Positions 8,726 to 18,912 of a stretch of DNA of 64,000 nucleotides are shown in pieces. The position numbers were made by a program, and so were the translations under genes. The notes beneath the pieces were generated by a model. It was not told where the DNA came from and ran no database searches. It was given only the letters and a program-made list of their open reading frames with translations. How positions within the stretch are numbered: the first letter of the stretch is position 1; each line of letters begins with the position of its first letter. The stretch comes from Deltaproteobacteria bacterium (lineage in GTDB: Bacteria; Desulfobacterota; Syntrophobacteria; Syntrophobacterales; Syntrophobacteraceae). The stretch is from the NCBI GenBank assembly GCA_021780695.1, contig JAJXYD010000005.1:35813-99812 (forward strand), in the 5' to 3' direction.

Positions 8726-9103
8726 GTGATCCCTCAAAAGCCTATGGGCGATTTTTTGGCCGTAGCACTGTTCCTGGTTGCCGGGCTGGCATTTGCAGTC
8801 GTACCTATGATCATTTCCAGGCTGATCGTAAAAAGAGGACAGGGTGCGCAGCGAGAAGCCACTTATGAAAGCGGCATGGAGACTATCGGCAGCGCCTGGA
8901 TTCAGTTCACCGTGGCATATTACATATATGCTCTGATCTTTCTGGCCTTTGACGTCGATGTGCTCTATCTGTTTCCGGTTGGGACCGTCTATGGTGAATA
9001 TGCCGTTCGAGATCTCGTAGAAGTTATCGTCTTCGTGGGGATTTTATCGCTGGCGATTGTCTACGCATGGCGAAAAGGAGTTTTTGAATGGAAAAGAAGG
9101 TAA
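8726..9103 (+). CDS. nuoA: NADH-quinone oxidoreductase subunit A
   Basis: 125 residues from GTG at 8726, with AGAGGAGA about 8 bp upstream. Three membrane helices (about 12-35, 66-88, 95-118) and the family motif [15 protein letters not shown] followed by [13 protein letters not shown]. It is a small membrane subunit of complex I at the junction of the quinone site and the first proton channel. It overlaps nuoB by 16 bp and opens the nuoABCDHIJKLMN operon. Confidence 0.95.
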   Translation: MIPQKPMGDFLAVALFLVAGLAFAVVPMIISRLIVKRGQGAQREATYESGMETIGSAWIQFTVAYYIYALIFLAFDVDVLYLFPVGTVYGEYAVRDLVEVIVFVGILSLAIVYAWRKGVFEWKRR

Positions 9104-9615
9104 GAGAACCGGGCGGGCCTCCTGTTCAATTTGCTCTTCTTGACGATATTTTAAACCTCGCGCGGGCCAATTCGTTGTGGCCGATGACCTTTGGTCTTGC
9201 CTGCTGCGCCATAGAAATGATGGCTGCCGGGGCTTCGCGCTTCGATTTGGACCGGTTGGGAGCGGGTGTGTTCAGGCCCTCGCCCCGTCAGTCCGATGTG
9301 ATGATTGTGGCTGGAACCATTGCAAAAAAGATGGCCCCTGCCATTCAGATGCTCTGGGAGCAGATGCCCAATCCCAAGTGGTGTATAGCGATGGGGAACT
9401 GCGCGATTTCGGGCGGTCCTTTTGCCTATGAGGAGCAGTACGCGATTGTGCCCGGAGCCCACCTGATCGTTCCGGTAGACATTGTAATCCCGGGTTGCCC
9501 CCCTCGGCCCGAGGCCCTTATTCAGGGACTTCTGGCCCTGGAGGATAAGATCACCAAGGGCGAGGGGAGAAACGTGCTTCGCCGTTTTAAAAGGGTCTCG
9601 GGAGGCGAGAGCTGA
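9088..9615 (+). CDS. nuoB: NADH-quinone oxidoreductase subunit B (cluster N2)
   Basis: 175 residues. The N2 [4Fe-4S] ligands are visible in ACCAIEMM (tandem Cys), GNCAISGG and [10 protein letters not shown]. This subunit carries the terminal cluster that reduces quinone, next to NuoD. It overlaps nuoA by 16 bp and is 1 bp from nuoC. Confidence 0.96.
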   Translation: MEKKVREPGGPPVQFALLDDILNLARANSLWPMTFGLACCAIEMMAAGASRFDLDRLGAGVFRPSPRQSDVMIVAGTIAKKMAPAIQMLWEQMPNPKWCIAMGNCAISGGPFAYEEQYAIVPGAHLIVPVDIVIPGCPPRPEALIQGLLALEDKITKGEGRNVLRRFKRVSGGES

Positions 9616-9616
9616 A

Positions 9617-10087
9617 ATGATGCTAAAAGATATTGAAGCAAGGATGCAGGCCAAGTTTGCCGACTCGCCCCTCAAGCGCGACGAGACGGGGGTAACCGGG
9701 GCCAGGTGGTCGGTGGAACTCCCGATCTCGGCCATAAGGGAGGCGGCTATGGAGTTCAATGGCGCCGGCTTCTTCCTCGAATCGATAACGGCCCTGGATT
9801 TTGAGGATACCTTCGAGTTGGTCTATCATTATAATTGTTTTGAACCGGCCTCCAGGGTGACGGTAAGAGTGCTGTGCGGACACGATCAGAGTCCTGCTTC
9901 GGTTTGCGATATTTTTCGCGGCGCGGTTTGGCTCGAACGTGAGGTGCATGACTTCTTTGGGATTAAGTTTGCGGGCAATCCCGATATGAGACCGTTGCTG
10001 CTCCCAGAAGATGCTGACTATCATCCTTTGAAAAAGACCTTTGGAAAAGTTGGCGCATATCACAAGCGGGAAGTGATCTATGGATGA
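9617..10087 (+). CDS. nuoC: NADH-quinone oxidoreductase subunit C
   Basis: 156 residues, the 30-kDa subunit. The family region WLEREVHDFFGIKFAGNPDMRPLLLPED is partly visible as REVHDFFGI and MRPLLLPED. It is a separate gene, not a nuoCD fusion, and overlaps nuoD by 8 bp. Confidence 0.94.
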   Translation: MMLKDIEARMQAKFADSPLKRDETGVTGARWSVELPISAIREAAMEFNGAGFFLESITALDFEDTFELVYHYNCFEPASRVTVRVLCGHDQSPASVCDIFRGAVWLEREVHDFFGIKFAGNPDMRPLLLPEDADYHPLKKTFGKVGAYHKREVIYG

Positions 10088-11201
10088 ACTGGTAAGAAAT
10101 GAGGCAGGAGACAGGATTTACTCCTTAAATCTTGGGCCGCAGCATCCCAGCACGCACGGTGTTTTGAGGATCCTTCTGGACCTGGACGGCGAATATATCG
10201 TCAAGGCCGACCCGGTCATAGGGTACGGCCACCGGGGGCACGAGAAGATGGGAGAAAACCGCCAGTATAAGCAATTTCTGCCCAATACGAGCAGAATAGA
10301 TTATCTGTCGGGGCTGCTCTATAACCACGGATTCGTCCTGGCAGTTGAAAAGCTTGCCGGGATAAAGGTTCCCGAGCGAGCCAAATTCATCCGGGTGATA
10401 GCCGCGGAGCTAAACCGGATTTCGAGCCACCTGCTCTGGTTTGGGACCTATCTGCTCGATATCGGCGGCATTACCCCCTTTCTGTATGCTTTCGATGATC
10501 GCGAACATATCCTCGATATCCTGGATACGATCACCGGTTCGAGGCTCACCTATTCCTACTGCCGTTTTGGCGGGGTTTGCCGTGACATCGACTGGAAGTT
10601 TATCGAAATGAGCCGCGCTTTTCTAAAGCGTATGGAAGCTCGGTGGGCCGATTACGAGGCCCTTGTGACTAAAAACGTCATCTTTATTCATCGCACCCGG
10701 GATGTCGGGGTGATCGACAGGGAGTTGGCGAGGCAATACGGGGTTACAGGTCCTAACCTGCGTGCTTGCGGCGTGCCCTTTGACGTTCGTAGGAGCGAAC
10801 CCTACGAGGTCTACGACAGGTTGGATTTCGAGATTCCCACCGGGACCAAGGGAGATGCTCTTGATCGCTACAATGTTAGATTCCGCGAGATGCAACAGAG
10901 CTGCCGCATCATCGATCAGGCGCTCGATCAGTTGCCCGAAGGCGAGGTTCTTGCCCCTAAAGTGCCGCAGAAGTTAAGTCCGCCGAAGGGGGAAGTTTAC
11001 TCGGCCTTTGAAAGTGCCCGGGGACTGAGCGCCTACTACATGGTAAGCGATGGAAGCTCGGGTCCCTACCGCTGTCATATTCGGGTTCCAAGTTTTGGAA
11101 ATCTCAATGTCTTAAACGATGTGCTGCCCGGAACTTTGGTAGCCGACGCCATATCGATTCTTGGCAGCATCGATGTGGTTATTCCCGAAATAGACAGGTA
11201 G
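10080..11201 (+). CDS. nuoD: NADH-quinone oxidoreductase subunit D (49 kDa)
   Basis: 373 residues. Motifs LGPQHPSTHGVLRI near the N-terminus, RIDYLSGLLYNHGFV, AELNRISSHLLWFG and the C-terminal LPGTLVADAISILGSIDVV. It forms the quinone cavity with NuoB and is related to the large subunit of NiFe hydrogenases, but lacks the nickel ligands. Length is close to the shorter bacterial NuoD. A 56-bp gap follows before nuoH. Confidence 0.96.
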   Translation: MDELVRNEAGDRIYSLNLGPQHPSTHGVLRILLDLDGEYIVKADPVIGYGHRGHEKMGENRQYKQFLPNTSRIDYLSGLLYNHGFVLAVEKLAGIKVPERAKFIRVIAAELNRISSHLLWFGTYLLDIGGITPFLYAFDDREHILDILDTITGSRLTYSYCRFGGVCRDIDWKFIEMSRAFLKRMEARWADYEALVTKNVIFIHRTRDVGVIDRELARQYGVTGPNLRACGVPFDVRRSEPYEVYDRLDFEIPTGTKGDALDRYNVRFREMQQSCRIIDQALDQLPEGEVLAPKVPQKLSPPKGEVYSAFESARGLSAYYMVSDGSSGPYRCHIRVPSFGNLNVLNDVLPGTLVADAISILGSIDVVIPEIDR

Positions 11202-11257
11202 CCAAAAGGTTTTTCAGTCCTAAAGCTGGGTTAAGCCTTTTTCAGGAGGAATAAGAA

Positions 11258-12241
11258 TTGTCCGAGGGCTTGTTGGGTTTCGAAGGGTTCCGGTTGATTT
11301 TGGGCATGGTGATCGCCTTGAGCTTTGCATCGGTCAACGCTCTTTTCCTGGTGTGGCTCGAGCGAAAGGTGTCCGGACATATTCAGTTGCGCCCGGGTCC
11401 GATGGAAGTTGGACCTCACGGTGTGCTTCAGACTGCGGCCGATGCGTTGAAGCTTATCGGTAAAGAGCTGATACTGCCGCTAAAGGCGGACAAGAAGCTT
11501 TTTTTCCTTGCTCCCGTTCTGGTCTTCACACCGGTTCTTGTCGGGTTTTTGGTCTTGCCCTTCAGTCCGGGGCTTATCATCCATGATATGAACCTGGGGG
11601 TGCTGCTGGTCTTTGCCTTTTCGACCATCACCGTGCTTGCGATCCTGACCGGTGGGTGGGCCTCAAACAATAAATACGCTCTGCTCGGTGCGGTGCGATC
11701 GGTAGCCCAGAACGTTGCCTATGAAATCCCGCTTCTGTTGGCCGTAATGAGCATCGTCTTGATGGTTCACTCCCTTAGTTTTTCGCATATCGTGGTTTTG
11801 CAGAAAAACGTGTGGTTCGTTTTCCTGCAGCCTCTGGCATGCCTTATATATCTCATTGCGGCTACAGCCGAGACCAACCGCGCCCCATTCGACATTCCCG
11901 AGGCCGAGTCCGAACTGGTGGCCGGGTTTCATACCGAATATAGCGGCATGGGCTTCGGTCTCTATTTCCTTGCCGAATACACCAATATGTTCATTGTCTG
12001 CGCGGTTGCAACAAGCCTTTTTTTCGGAGGCTGGAACGGTCTTTTCGGAATTAGTCTTGGGATTCCCGGGGTTTTTTGGTTTCTTTTTAAAACCTACTTT
12101 CTGATTTTCGTGATCATGTGGGTGCGCTGGACCTTTCCTCGTGTGAGGTTTGATCAGTTGATGAACTTCTCCTGGAAGGTGATGATTCCGCTTAGTCTGG
12201 TCAATCTGGTGATAACGGCCATTGTCGTAAAGATTATCTGA
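11258..12241 (+). CDS. nuoH: NADH-quinone oxidoreductase subunit H
   Basis: 327 residues from TTG at 11258 with AGGAGGAATAA just upstream. Eight membrane helices are predicted. The motifs [18 protein letters not shown] and [20 protein letters not shown] (the acidic loop lining the quinone tunnel) are intact. It links the peripheral arm to the membrane arm. Confidence 0.96.
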   Translation: MSEGLLGFEGFRLILGMVIALSFASVNALFLVWLERKVSGHIQLRPGPMEVGPHGVLQTAADALKLIGKELILPLKADKKLFFLAPVLVFTPVLVGFLVLPFSPGLIIHDMNLGVLLVFAFSTITVLAILTGGWASNNKYALLGAVRSVAQNVAYEIPLLLAVMSIVLMVHSLSFSHIVVLQKNVWFVFLQPLACLIYLIAATAETNRAPFDIPEAESELVAGFHTEYSGMGFGLYFLAEYTNMFIVCAVATSLFFGGWNGLFGISLGIPGVFWFLFKTYFLIFVIMWVRWTFPRVRFDQLMNFSWKVMIPLSLVNLVITAIVVKII

Positions 12242-12262
12242 ATGTTTGGAGTTTAATTTAAG

Positions 12263-12742
12263 ATGGGATACTTCAAAGATATATTCGATGGCGGTCTTAG
12301 TCTTATCGAAGGCATGGGTGTTACCATCCGCCGGATCTTTCGTCCCCTGGTGACGGTACAGTATCCGCGTGAGAAGATACCGCTTTCCGGCGCCTACCGT
12401 GGCCATATCGAACTGAAGATATTTGAGGAAACGGGCAACCATAAGTGCATCGTGTGCATGAACTGCGAAAAAACCTGTCCCAGCGGTGTGATAAAGGTGC
12501 AGGGGGAAAAACTGAAGGAAAAAGGGCCTAAAACGTTAACGGGCTACGTAATAGACTTTAGCAAATGTTCGCTTTGCGGTCTTTGTGTGGAGATTTGCCC
12601 GACCTCTACCATCCAATACTCCAGGGAATACGAGTTGGTGGGCCAGACGAGGGACGATTGCCAATTCGATCTGTTGGCCAGGCTTGCCGGGCAGGTCGAA
12701 AGAATGAAAGAAGAAAAGAAGACTCAGGGGATTGCTGCCTGA
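12263..12742 (+). CDS. nuoI: NADH-quinone oxidoreductase subunit I, 2x[4Fe-4S] ferredoxin-like
   Basis: 159 residues. Two complete four-Cys motifs, CIVCMNCEKTCP and CSLCGLCVEICP, bind clusters N6a and N6b. With no NuoEFG encoded here, this subunit is the likely entry point for electrons from an external donor such as ferredoxin; that is inferred from other 11-subunit complexes. Confidence 0.96.
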   Translation: MGYFKDIFDGGLSLIEGMGVTIRRIFRPLVTVQYPREKIPLSGAYRGHIELKIFEETGNHKCIVCMNCEKTCPSGVIKVQGEKLKEKGPKTLTGYVIDFSKCSLCGLCVEICPTSTIQYSREYELVGQTRDDCQFDLLARLAGQVERMKEEKKTQGIAA

Positions 12743-12779
12743 TTGTTTTGGTAACTTATTAGAGGCAAGGGGACATGGG

Positions 12780-13313
12780 ATGGATACTTCCGGCCTAAAC
12801 TTCATTTTGCAGGCGGCCTTCTGGGTTACGGTCGCGCTGACCATTTCGGGTGCCGCAATCGCGGTTTTCCCAAGAAACATACTCTACAATGTCTTGGGTC
12901 TTGCCCTCGCGCTGATCGGCGTATCCGGCTTTTATCTCTATCTGGGAAGCCTCTTTGTCGCCCTTATGCAACTTCTCATTTACGTGGGCGCAATCTGCAT
13001 AGCGATCGTGTTTGCCATAATGCTTTCGCGTCCGCTTCACGTCGATATTCCGCCACGCTCGGCCGGTAAAGTCTGGCTGGGGATTTTAGCCGCCACGGTT
13101 TTTTTCATCGGTGCGGCGGGAGTTGCTCTCAAGACGAATTGGCAAGCGGCGGCGGGCCATGTATACAAGGCCTCGCAGTGGTCGGTCCAAAACATCGGCA
13201 ATGCGCTGCTTACCCGCTACGAGTTGGTATTTGAAGTAATTTCGCTTGTGCTTCTCGTAGCCATTATCGGTGCGGTTATTACCGCCGGATTCAGCCGGAG
13301 GATAAGTTCGTGA
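12780..13313 (+). CDS. nuoJ: NADH-quinone oxidoreductase subunit J
   Basis: 177 residues from ATG at 12780, preceded by GGCAAGGGG; the frame runs upstream to 12732 but that part overlaps nuoI. Five membrane helices and the pi-bulge helix region YLGSLFVALMQLLIYVGA. It overlaps nuoK by 4 bp. Confidence 0.93.
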   Translation: MDTSGLNFILQAAFWVTVALTISGAAIAVFPRNILYNVLGLALALIGVSGFYLYLGSLFVALMQLLIYVGAICIAIVFAIMLSRPLHVDIPPRSAGKVWLGILAATVFFIGAAGVALKTNWQAAAGHVYKASQWSVQNIGNALLTRYELVFEVISLVLLVAIIGAVITAGFSRRISS

Positions 13314-13618
13314 ACAGCCTATCGACTTACCTGCTTATTTCGGCCCTGCTTTTTTCTATGGGCCTCCTTGGGATTTTGCAGCGCCGCAACCTGATCGGTA
13401 TGCTGATATCCGTCGAGCTTTTGCTTAATGCTGCCAACCTCAATTTCATGGCCTTTAACAGGTTTCTTGCTCACGATCCGGTTACGGGGCAGGTCATCAC
13501 GCTGTTCGTCATGGGGCTTGCGGCGGCCGAAGCCGCTATAGGCCTTAGCATCATTCTGGCACTCTACCGCAAGATGCACTCGATAAACATCGAAGCTGCT
13601 CAGAAGATGAAAGGATAG
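13310..13618 (+). CDS. nuoK: NADH-quinone oxidoreductase subunit K
   Basis: 102 residues from GTG at 13310. Three helices, with the conserved membrane Glu residues in LISVELLLNAANLNF and AAAEAAIGLSI. An MrpC-like proton path subunit. Confidence 0.95.
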   Translation: MNSLSTYLLISALLFSMGLLGILQRRNLIGMLISVELLLNAANLNFMAFNRFLAHDPVTGQVITLFVMGLAAAEAAIGLSIILALYRKMHSINIEAAQKMKG

Positions 13619-13625
13619 AGCCGAC

Positions 13626-15605
13626 ATGGGCGCATTGTTTAGGGACCCCGTCCTGTTCGCGACCGTTCTGGGTACAAACCTTCCATTTTTTTCCATGGCG
13701 GTTATTTTGCTCTTTACCCGGTCTAAGCCGACGGTGTCGAGCAGGATATCCGTAGGTTCGATCGCTGTTTCCGCGATCTGCGCTATTTCACTTCTAGCAA
13801 GGCTTTTTAGCGCTCCGCCTCTGCAGTACCAGACCCTGTGGTTTTGCTCCGGGAAGCTAAATATTGTCTTTGGCTATTATCTGGATCCGCTAAGTCTTCT
13901 TATGCTAACCATTGTCGGCATCATTGCCTGCCTGGTTCAGATTTATTCGCTTGGCTACATGGCAGGAGATCCCGGCTACAGCCGCTATTATGCTTTCCAG
14001 TCTCTTTTTGCCTGGGCCATGATGAACATGGTTATTGCGGGCAGCATGCTTCAGTTGTTCATTTTCTGGGAAATGGTGGGTCTTGCCTCCTACTTCCTTA
14101 TCGGTTTCTACTACGAAAAGTGGAGCGCCTCCCAGGCCGGCAAGAAGGCCTTTGTCATGAACAGGGTTGGCGATGTGGGTTTTTTCCTTGGTCTTATCCT
14201 GCTCCTGATAGGTTTTGGAAACCTCGACATTCCGACGCTAAATCACGCAGCGGTTTCCCACGGTATTTCGCAGGGATTGATCACGACTTCGGCACTTTTG
14301 ATTTTTTGCGGCGTGATTGGAAAAAGCGCTCAGTTTCCACTCCTTACCTGGTTGCCCGATGCCATGGAGGGTCCCACCCCTGTAAGCGCGCTCCTTCATT
14401 CGGCTACGATGGTTGCTGCCGGCGTTTACATGTTCAGCCGAATATTTCCTTTTTTCTCTGCTTCACCGCAGGCTATGGCGGTCGCTCTTGCGATTGGCGC
14501 GGTCACGATGATACTTTCTTCGACCATGGCTATGGTTACCTACGATCTCAAGCAGGTTTGGGCCTATTCGACCGTCAGTCAGCTTGGATACATGGTGATG
14601 GCCCTGGCCGCCGGGGGCTACTTTGCGGCCGTCTTTCACTTGACGACCCACGCCGGTTTTAAGGCCCTTCTTTTCCTTTGCTCGGGTATCTTCATTCATG
14701 AATTTCACACCAACGACATGCGGATAATCGGAAAACAGGGTGGGCGAAAGCTTAAAATCCCCATGACGTGCATTACTATCGGCGCTCTGGCGCTGTCCGG
14801 GGTTTTCCCTTTTTCCGGATTTTTCAGCAAGGAAGCGATCCTTACGGTTCTCTACGCCCAGCCCAATAAGATTTGGTATGCGGCCGGCCTTTTCGGCGCT
14901 GTTCTTACGGCCTATTACAGTTTTAGGCTGATTTTCCACCTGCTGTTTCCCAAAGACGGGATTGAGGAAAAACATCATCATGGGGAACACGAAGCCGGTT
15001 CTCACGAGCATGAAGAAGGGCACCAAGGCTTTGTTTTCTGGGCAATGGCCATCCCTGTGATGATTCTTGCCGGTGTTAGCGTGGTCCTTGGATTTTTTGA
15101 ACATGGCCTCGAACATTTTATAATGCGCAGCCTTCCTATACCGGAAGAACTCGCCCGTCACGCTGTTCCTGGTGTGCATGCTGCGGCTCATGCCCTCTCC
15201 GAGGGCGCGCAGCGAGTCCATGAACCAAATGGATCTCTTCTGACTATCCTTGGGGTTTCCGCGGGCCTTCTGGGTATAGCTGTCGCCTGGTTTGAATACG
15301 GAAGGCAGGGGGCTAGCCGCAAGGGATTCTTAAGCTATTTTCCAGCCATCTGGAAGCTGTTCGACCTCAGGTGGTTTTTGGATATTTTCTACCGCAAGGG
15401 GTTGGATACGCTCGTCTATGCAGGCCTTACGAGTCTATTTGTCAGAAACGATCGGCGCATAATAGACGGAGGTATCGACGGAATATGCATCTTTACCGAG
15501 GGAAGCGGACGGCTTTTCAGCTTTCTTCAGTCCGGAATGCTCCAATTTAACCTTGTGCTCATGGTGCTTGTCGCCGGGGCCGCAGTTCTCTATTTCGTGA
15601 TTTAG
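13626..15605 (+). CDS. nuoL: NADH-quinone oxidoreductase subunit L (antiporter-like)
   Basis: 659 residues, about 16 membrane helices. It has the Glu of the first channel half in FWEMVGLASYFLIGFYYEK, the Lys region GVIGKSAQFPLLTWLPDAMEG, and the long C-terminal amphipathic (HL) helix near 590-640. Between helices, around residues 446-468, lies a His-rich loop (HHHGEHEAGSHEHEEGH, 14967-15030) that is unusual for NuoL. It pumps protons at the distal end of complex I. Confidence 0.96.
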   Translation: MGALFRDPVLFATVLGTNLPFFSMAVILLFTRSKPTVSSRISVGSIAVSAICAISLLARLFSAPPLQYQTLWFCSGKLNIVFGYYLDPLSLLMLTIVGIIACLVQIYSLGYMAGDPGYSRYYAFQSLFAWAMMNMVIAGSMLQLFIFWEMVGLASYFLIGFYYEKWSASQAGKKAFVMNRVGDVGFFLGLILLLIGFGNLDIPTLNHAAVSHGISQGLITTSALLIFCGVIGKSAQFPLLTWLPDAMEGPTPVSALLHSATMVAAGVYMFSRIFPFFSASPQAMAVALAIGAVTMILSSTMAMVTYDLKQVWAYSTVSQLGYMVMALAAGGYFAAVFHLTTHAGFKALLFLCSGIFIHEFHTNDMRIIGKQGGRKLKIPMTCITIGALALSGVFPFSGFFSKEAILTVLYAQPNKIWYAAGLFGAVLTAYYSFRLIFHLLFPKDGIEEKHHHGEHEAGSHEHEEGHQGFVFWAMAIPVMILAGVSVVLGFFEHGLEHFIMRSLPIPEELARHAVPGVHAAAHALSEGAQRVHEPNGSLLTILGVSAGLLGIAVAWFEYGRQGASRKGFLSYFPAIWKLFDLRWFLDIFYRKGLDTLVYAGLTSLFVRNDRRIIDGGIDGICIFTEGSGRLFSFLQSGMLQFNLVLMVLVAGAAVLYFVI

Positions 15606-15634
15606 TTCAACAATAACTATCACAAGGGCATCAA

Positions 15635-17110
15635 ATGACTGCGATGAACATGGCCGGTTTTCCTATCCTGACTACCATCCTGATGACTACAATCGTCGGG
15701 CTGTTGGTTATTATTTTTATCCCGCCCGAGAAAACAAAGCTTATTAAGCAGGTAAGTCTCGCGAGTGCATCGCTGGGCCTCGTGCTCTGTCTTTGGCTCT
15801 ATCATGCCTATGATTTCCACAAGGGCGGACTCCAATTTGTCGAACGTTTTCTGTGGGTAAGGAGCCTGGGGATTTACTGGTTTAACGGCATTGACGGGAT
15901 AAATCTTCCGATGATGCTGCTTACCTCGATTGTTCTGTTCACCGGGGTGTGGACAATGTGGGAGTTGGAGCACAGGGTAAAAGAATTCTACGCTCTGATG
16001 TTTCTTCTGGTTGCCGGGGTCTACGGCGTCTTCATGTCGATGGACCTTTTCTGGATATTTGTCTGGTATGATGTTTCGCTTTTTCCGATGTATCCCCTGA
16101 TCGCCATATGGGGCGGGACGCGCAAGGAATACGGCGCCATGAAGCTGACGCTCTATCTGCTTGCGGGAAGCGCCTTCATTTTGCCGGCTATATTGTTCTT
16201 ATGGGCCAAGGCAGGCGGGCATACCTTCGATCTGTTCATGCTCCAGAAAATCGGCTTTACCCCGTTTGACCAAAAAGTGGCCTTTTTGATGCTTTATCTT
16301 GGTTTCGGGATTCTTGCCGCGGTCTGGCCCTTCCACACATGGTCTCCGGTTGGTCACGTCGCTGCGCCAACGGCAGTCAGCATGATTCACGCCGGTGTTT
16401 TGATGAAGCTTGGCGCCTACGGCGTTCTGCGTATCGGTATGACTCTGTGTCCGCAGGGTGCTGTTTACTGGTCCCACCTCATGGCTCTTCTCGGGACCAT
16501 TGGAATTATCTACGGGGCGCTGGCGGGTCTGGCTCAAACCGATTTGAAGTACGTGATCGGTTATTCGAGCGTTTCCCATATGGGCATTGTGGGGCTGGGG
16601 TTGGCAACTCTTTCGGTAAACGGTATCAACGGGGCGGTTTTCCAGATGTTTGCCCACGGTATCATGACGGCTCTTTTCTTCTCCTCTGTCGGCTTCATCT
16701 ATGATCGCACCCATACCAAGATCATTCCCGAGTTGGGCGGTTTGTCAAAGACCATGCCGGTTGCTTCCTCGTTTTTCATCTTTGCTGCGCTTGCCGGTAT
16801 TGGCGTGCCGCTTATGGCCAGCTTCTGGGCGGAACTGCTCGTTCTTACCGCTGCGGTTAAGGTTTTCCCCGTTGCGGGTGTTCTTGCTTGTTTTGGGATG
16901 ATTCTTAGCGCGCTTTTCATGTTGCGGGTGGTGCAGAGAACCTTTTACGGGGAAAAGAACCCGAAGTGGGAGCACATTCCCGATATTTCCAAGTTTCTTG
17001 CCGTACCGCGTGTAATTTTGATGAGCTGTATCCTGTTTTTCGGTTTGTTTCCAAAGGTTATTCTCGACGTGATCCAGAGTGCGGTTATTCCGTTTGTGAC
17101 CCGGTTCTAA
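15635..17110 (+). CDS. nuoM: NADH-quinone oxidoreductase subunit M (antiporter-like)
   Basis: 491 residues, about 14 helices. Key membrane residues appear in FVWYDVSLFPMYPLIAIWGG, where the usual Glu of the FWE motif is Asp, and in AVWPFHTWSPVGHVAAPTAV and QTDLKYVIGYSSVSHMG. One of three antiporter-like proton pumps. The Glu-to-Asp change is conservative. Confidence 0.95.
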   Translation: MTAMNMAGFPILTTILMTTIVGLLVIIFIPPEKTKLIKQVSLASASLGLVLCLWLYHAYDFHKGGLQFVERFLWVRSLGIYWFNGIDGINLPMMLLTSIVLFTGVWTMWELEHRVKEFYALMFLLVAGVYGVFMSMDLFWIFVWYDVSLFPMYPLIAIWGGTRKEYGAMKLTLYLLAGSAFILPAILFLWAKAGGHTFDLFMLQKIGFTPFDQKVAFLMLYLGFGILAAVWPFHTWSPVGHVAAPTAVSMIHAGVLMKLGAYGVLRIGMTLCPQGAVYWSHLMALLGTIGIIYGALAGLAQTDLKYVIGYSSVSHMGIVGLGLATLSVNGINGAVFQMFAHGIMTALFFSSVGFIYDRTHTKIIPELGGLSKTMPVASSFFIFAALAGIGVPLMASFWAELLVLTAAVKVFPVAGVLACFGMILSALFMLRVVQRTFYGEKNPKWEHIPDISKFLAVPRVILMSCILFFGLFPKVILDVIQSAVIPFVTRF

Positions 17111-17131
17111 AAGCTTGTCAGGTAAAGGAAT

Positions 17132-18556
17132 GTGATGACGGATTTTATGCTTTTTCTTCCCGAGCTTTTTTTCATCCTGGGCGCTCTTCTCTTCTTTGTC
17201 TTCTCTTTGAGAAAAACGCCAAACCCGGCCGGGTATCACAGATGGGCGGCCGTCGTGGCTGCTGCCGGTCTGCTGGTAACCGTTGCCTCATCCCATCAGC
17301 AGGGGATGCTGTTTTTTAACTGCTACCGAGTGGATCTGTTCAGCCAGATATTCAAGGTCCTGTTAGGTCTTGGAACCATCTGGGTTATCTTTTCATCCGG
17401 TGAGCTAAAAGGTATCGATCCCAGGCAGCACGCGGAGTATTATTTCCTGATCTTCGTTTGCACCCTTGCTATGATGATGCTGGTAAGCTCGGTGGAATTG
17501 CTTACGATTTACGTTTCCATGGAGCTTTCCTCCTACTCGCTCTACCTACTGGTGCCGATGCGGAGGGGAGATGATCGCTTTTCGGAGTCGGGCATCAAGT
17601 ATTTCATGATAGGCGTTACCGCTTCGGGCCTCATGCTGTTCGGTATAAGCCTTCTTTTCGGTGTTGGACATACGACTTTTGTTCCTCAACTGGTTAAGAC
17701 GCTCCCAAGCCTCATATCGCAGCCGGCCGCGATTGTCGGGCTGGTGCTTGTGCTCGCTGGCTTTTTCTTTAAACTAGCGCTTTTCCCATTCCATGTTTGG
17801 GCGCCCGATGTGTACCAGGGGGCCGCTAACCAGGTCACCACCTATATTGCCACAGTTTCAAAGATGGCTGCTGCTGCAATGATCATCCGATTTGCCGGTC
17901 TTTCGGGAGGGGCAAGCCCGGGAATGATCAAGCTGCTGATCGTGCTGTCCATAGCTTCGATGACTTTCGGAAATCTTGTTGCACTTATTCAGAAGGATAT
18001 AAAGAGGCTCTTGGCCTACTCGAGTATAGCGCACGCCGGCTATCTCCTGATCGGTATTCTGACGCTTAACACCCAGGGTTTTGCGAGCGCTATTTACTAT
18101 GCGGCCGCGTACCTCGTTATGAACTACTCGGTGTTCATGGTTATTATGAAGGTTGCTGACGACGGCCATAACCTCCAGATAAAGGAGTTGGCCGGTCTTT
18201 ACAAACGTTCTCCATTGCTTGCGATGACCTTTATGCTGGGTTTGTTCGGCTTGGCCGGTATCCCGCCAACAGCGGGCTTTACGGGTAAATTTCTCGTATT
18301 CGCTGCGGCCGTGGACAAGGGATATCTCTTCCTGGCCATCATCGGTATGGTAAACGCCACCATATCTCTTTATTACTATTTGATTGTTTTTAAGGCGGCT
18401 TACCTGTTAAAGCCCGTGAAAGAATACCCTGCTATCCATGTTGACATGTGGACCCGGTTTATGAGTATCAGCCTGGTCATTATGACGATTTATCTCGGTC
18501 TTTTTCCCCAGCAGGTAGTCTCGCTTACCGAGGCTGCCGCAAGGACGCTTTTCTAA
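17132..18556 (+). CDS. nuoN: NADH-quinone oxidoreductase subunit N (antiporter-like)
   Basis: 474 residues, about 14 helices. Motifs [34 protein letters not shown] and [18 protein letters not shown]. Last gene of the nuo operon; an intrinsic terminator follows 27 bp after the stop. Confidence 0.95.
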   Translation: MMTDFMLFLPELFFILGALLFFVFSLRKTPNPAGYHRWAAVVAAAGLLVTVASSHQQGMLFFNCYRVDLFSQIFKVLLGLGTIWVIFSSGELKGIDPRQHAEYYFLIFVCTLAMMMLVSSVELLTIYVSMELSSYSLYLLVPMRRGDDRFSESGIKYFMIGVTASGLMLFGISLLFGVGHTTFVPQLVKTLPSLISQPAAIVGLVLVLAGFFFKLALFPFHVWAPDVYQGAANQVTTYIATVSKMAAAAMIIRFAGLSGGASPGMIKLLIVLSIASMTFGNLVALIQKDIKRLLAYSSIAHAGYLLIGILTLNTQGFASAIYYAAAYLVMNYSVFMVIMKVADDGHNLQIKELAGLYKRSPLLAMTFMLGLFGLAGIPPTAGFTGKFLVFAAAVDKGYLFLAIIGMVNATISLYYYLIVFKAAYLLKPVKEYPAIHVDMWTRFMSISLVIMTIYLGLFPQQVVSLTEAAARTLF

Positions 18557-18583
18557 GCTACGACACGTGTTATTTTAGGTGTT

Positions 18584-18626
18584 AAAAGAGATAAACCCGC
18601 CTTGACTGCGGGTTTATCTCTTTTTT
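18584..18626 (+). terminator. Intrinsic terminator of the nuo operon
   Basis: A perfect 17-bp stem (18584-18600 with 18608-18624) with a 7-nt loop, ending in a run of six T. The A-rich foot makes it usable in both directions. Confidence 0.95.
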
Positions 18627-18912
18627 AGCCTCAAAGATTATCCTCGGTGCTTCCTTCTATTCTGCGCGTTTCCTCGTAAGCATTTCGATTTGATCCGATC
18701 GAGGTTAAAACCTTGCAGCGCTACGACTGAATTATTTTTTGCGGCCTGCATTTTACCGTTTTTGCTTCCCTTCGATGCTGCCGCTTCAATCGCCGTTTCT
18801 TGTCGCCTTTTTGCCGACGGATGAACATTCGGGGTATACCTGCGCCATCAAAATTCAATTGTTTTGAAATAATCTTTTGCGCTTGCCCTGGCCCGGCTTA
18901 AGCGCAGCAATG
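18627..18912. other. Gene-free leader upstream of the phage structural operon
   Basis: About 290 bp between two intrinsic terminators. No coding frame stands out. A possible promoter lies at 18811-18840. No tRNA gene or recognisable attachment site is seen. Confidence 0.5.
18811..18840 (+). promoter_or_regulatory. Candidate promoter of the phage structural operon
   Basis: TTGCCG (18811-18816), 18-bp spacer, TATACC (18835-18840); four of six matches in each box. A transcript from here would meet the terminator at 18913-18951 before the first gene. Confidence 0.35.

Noticed and set aside
18627..18912. Attachment site at the left edge of the phage block
   Set aside because: No tRNA gene and no direct repeat shared with 39295-39754 could be found by eye.
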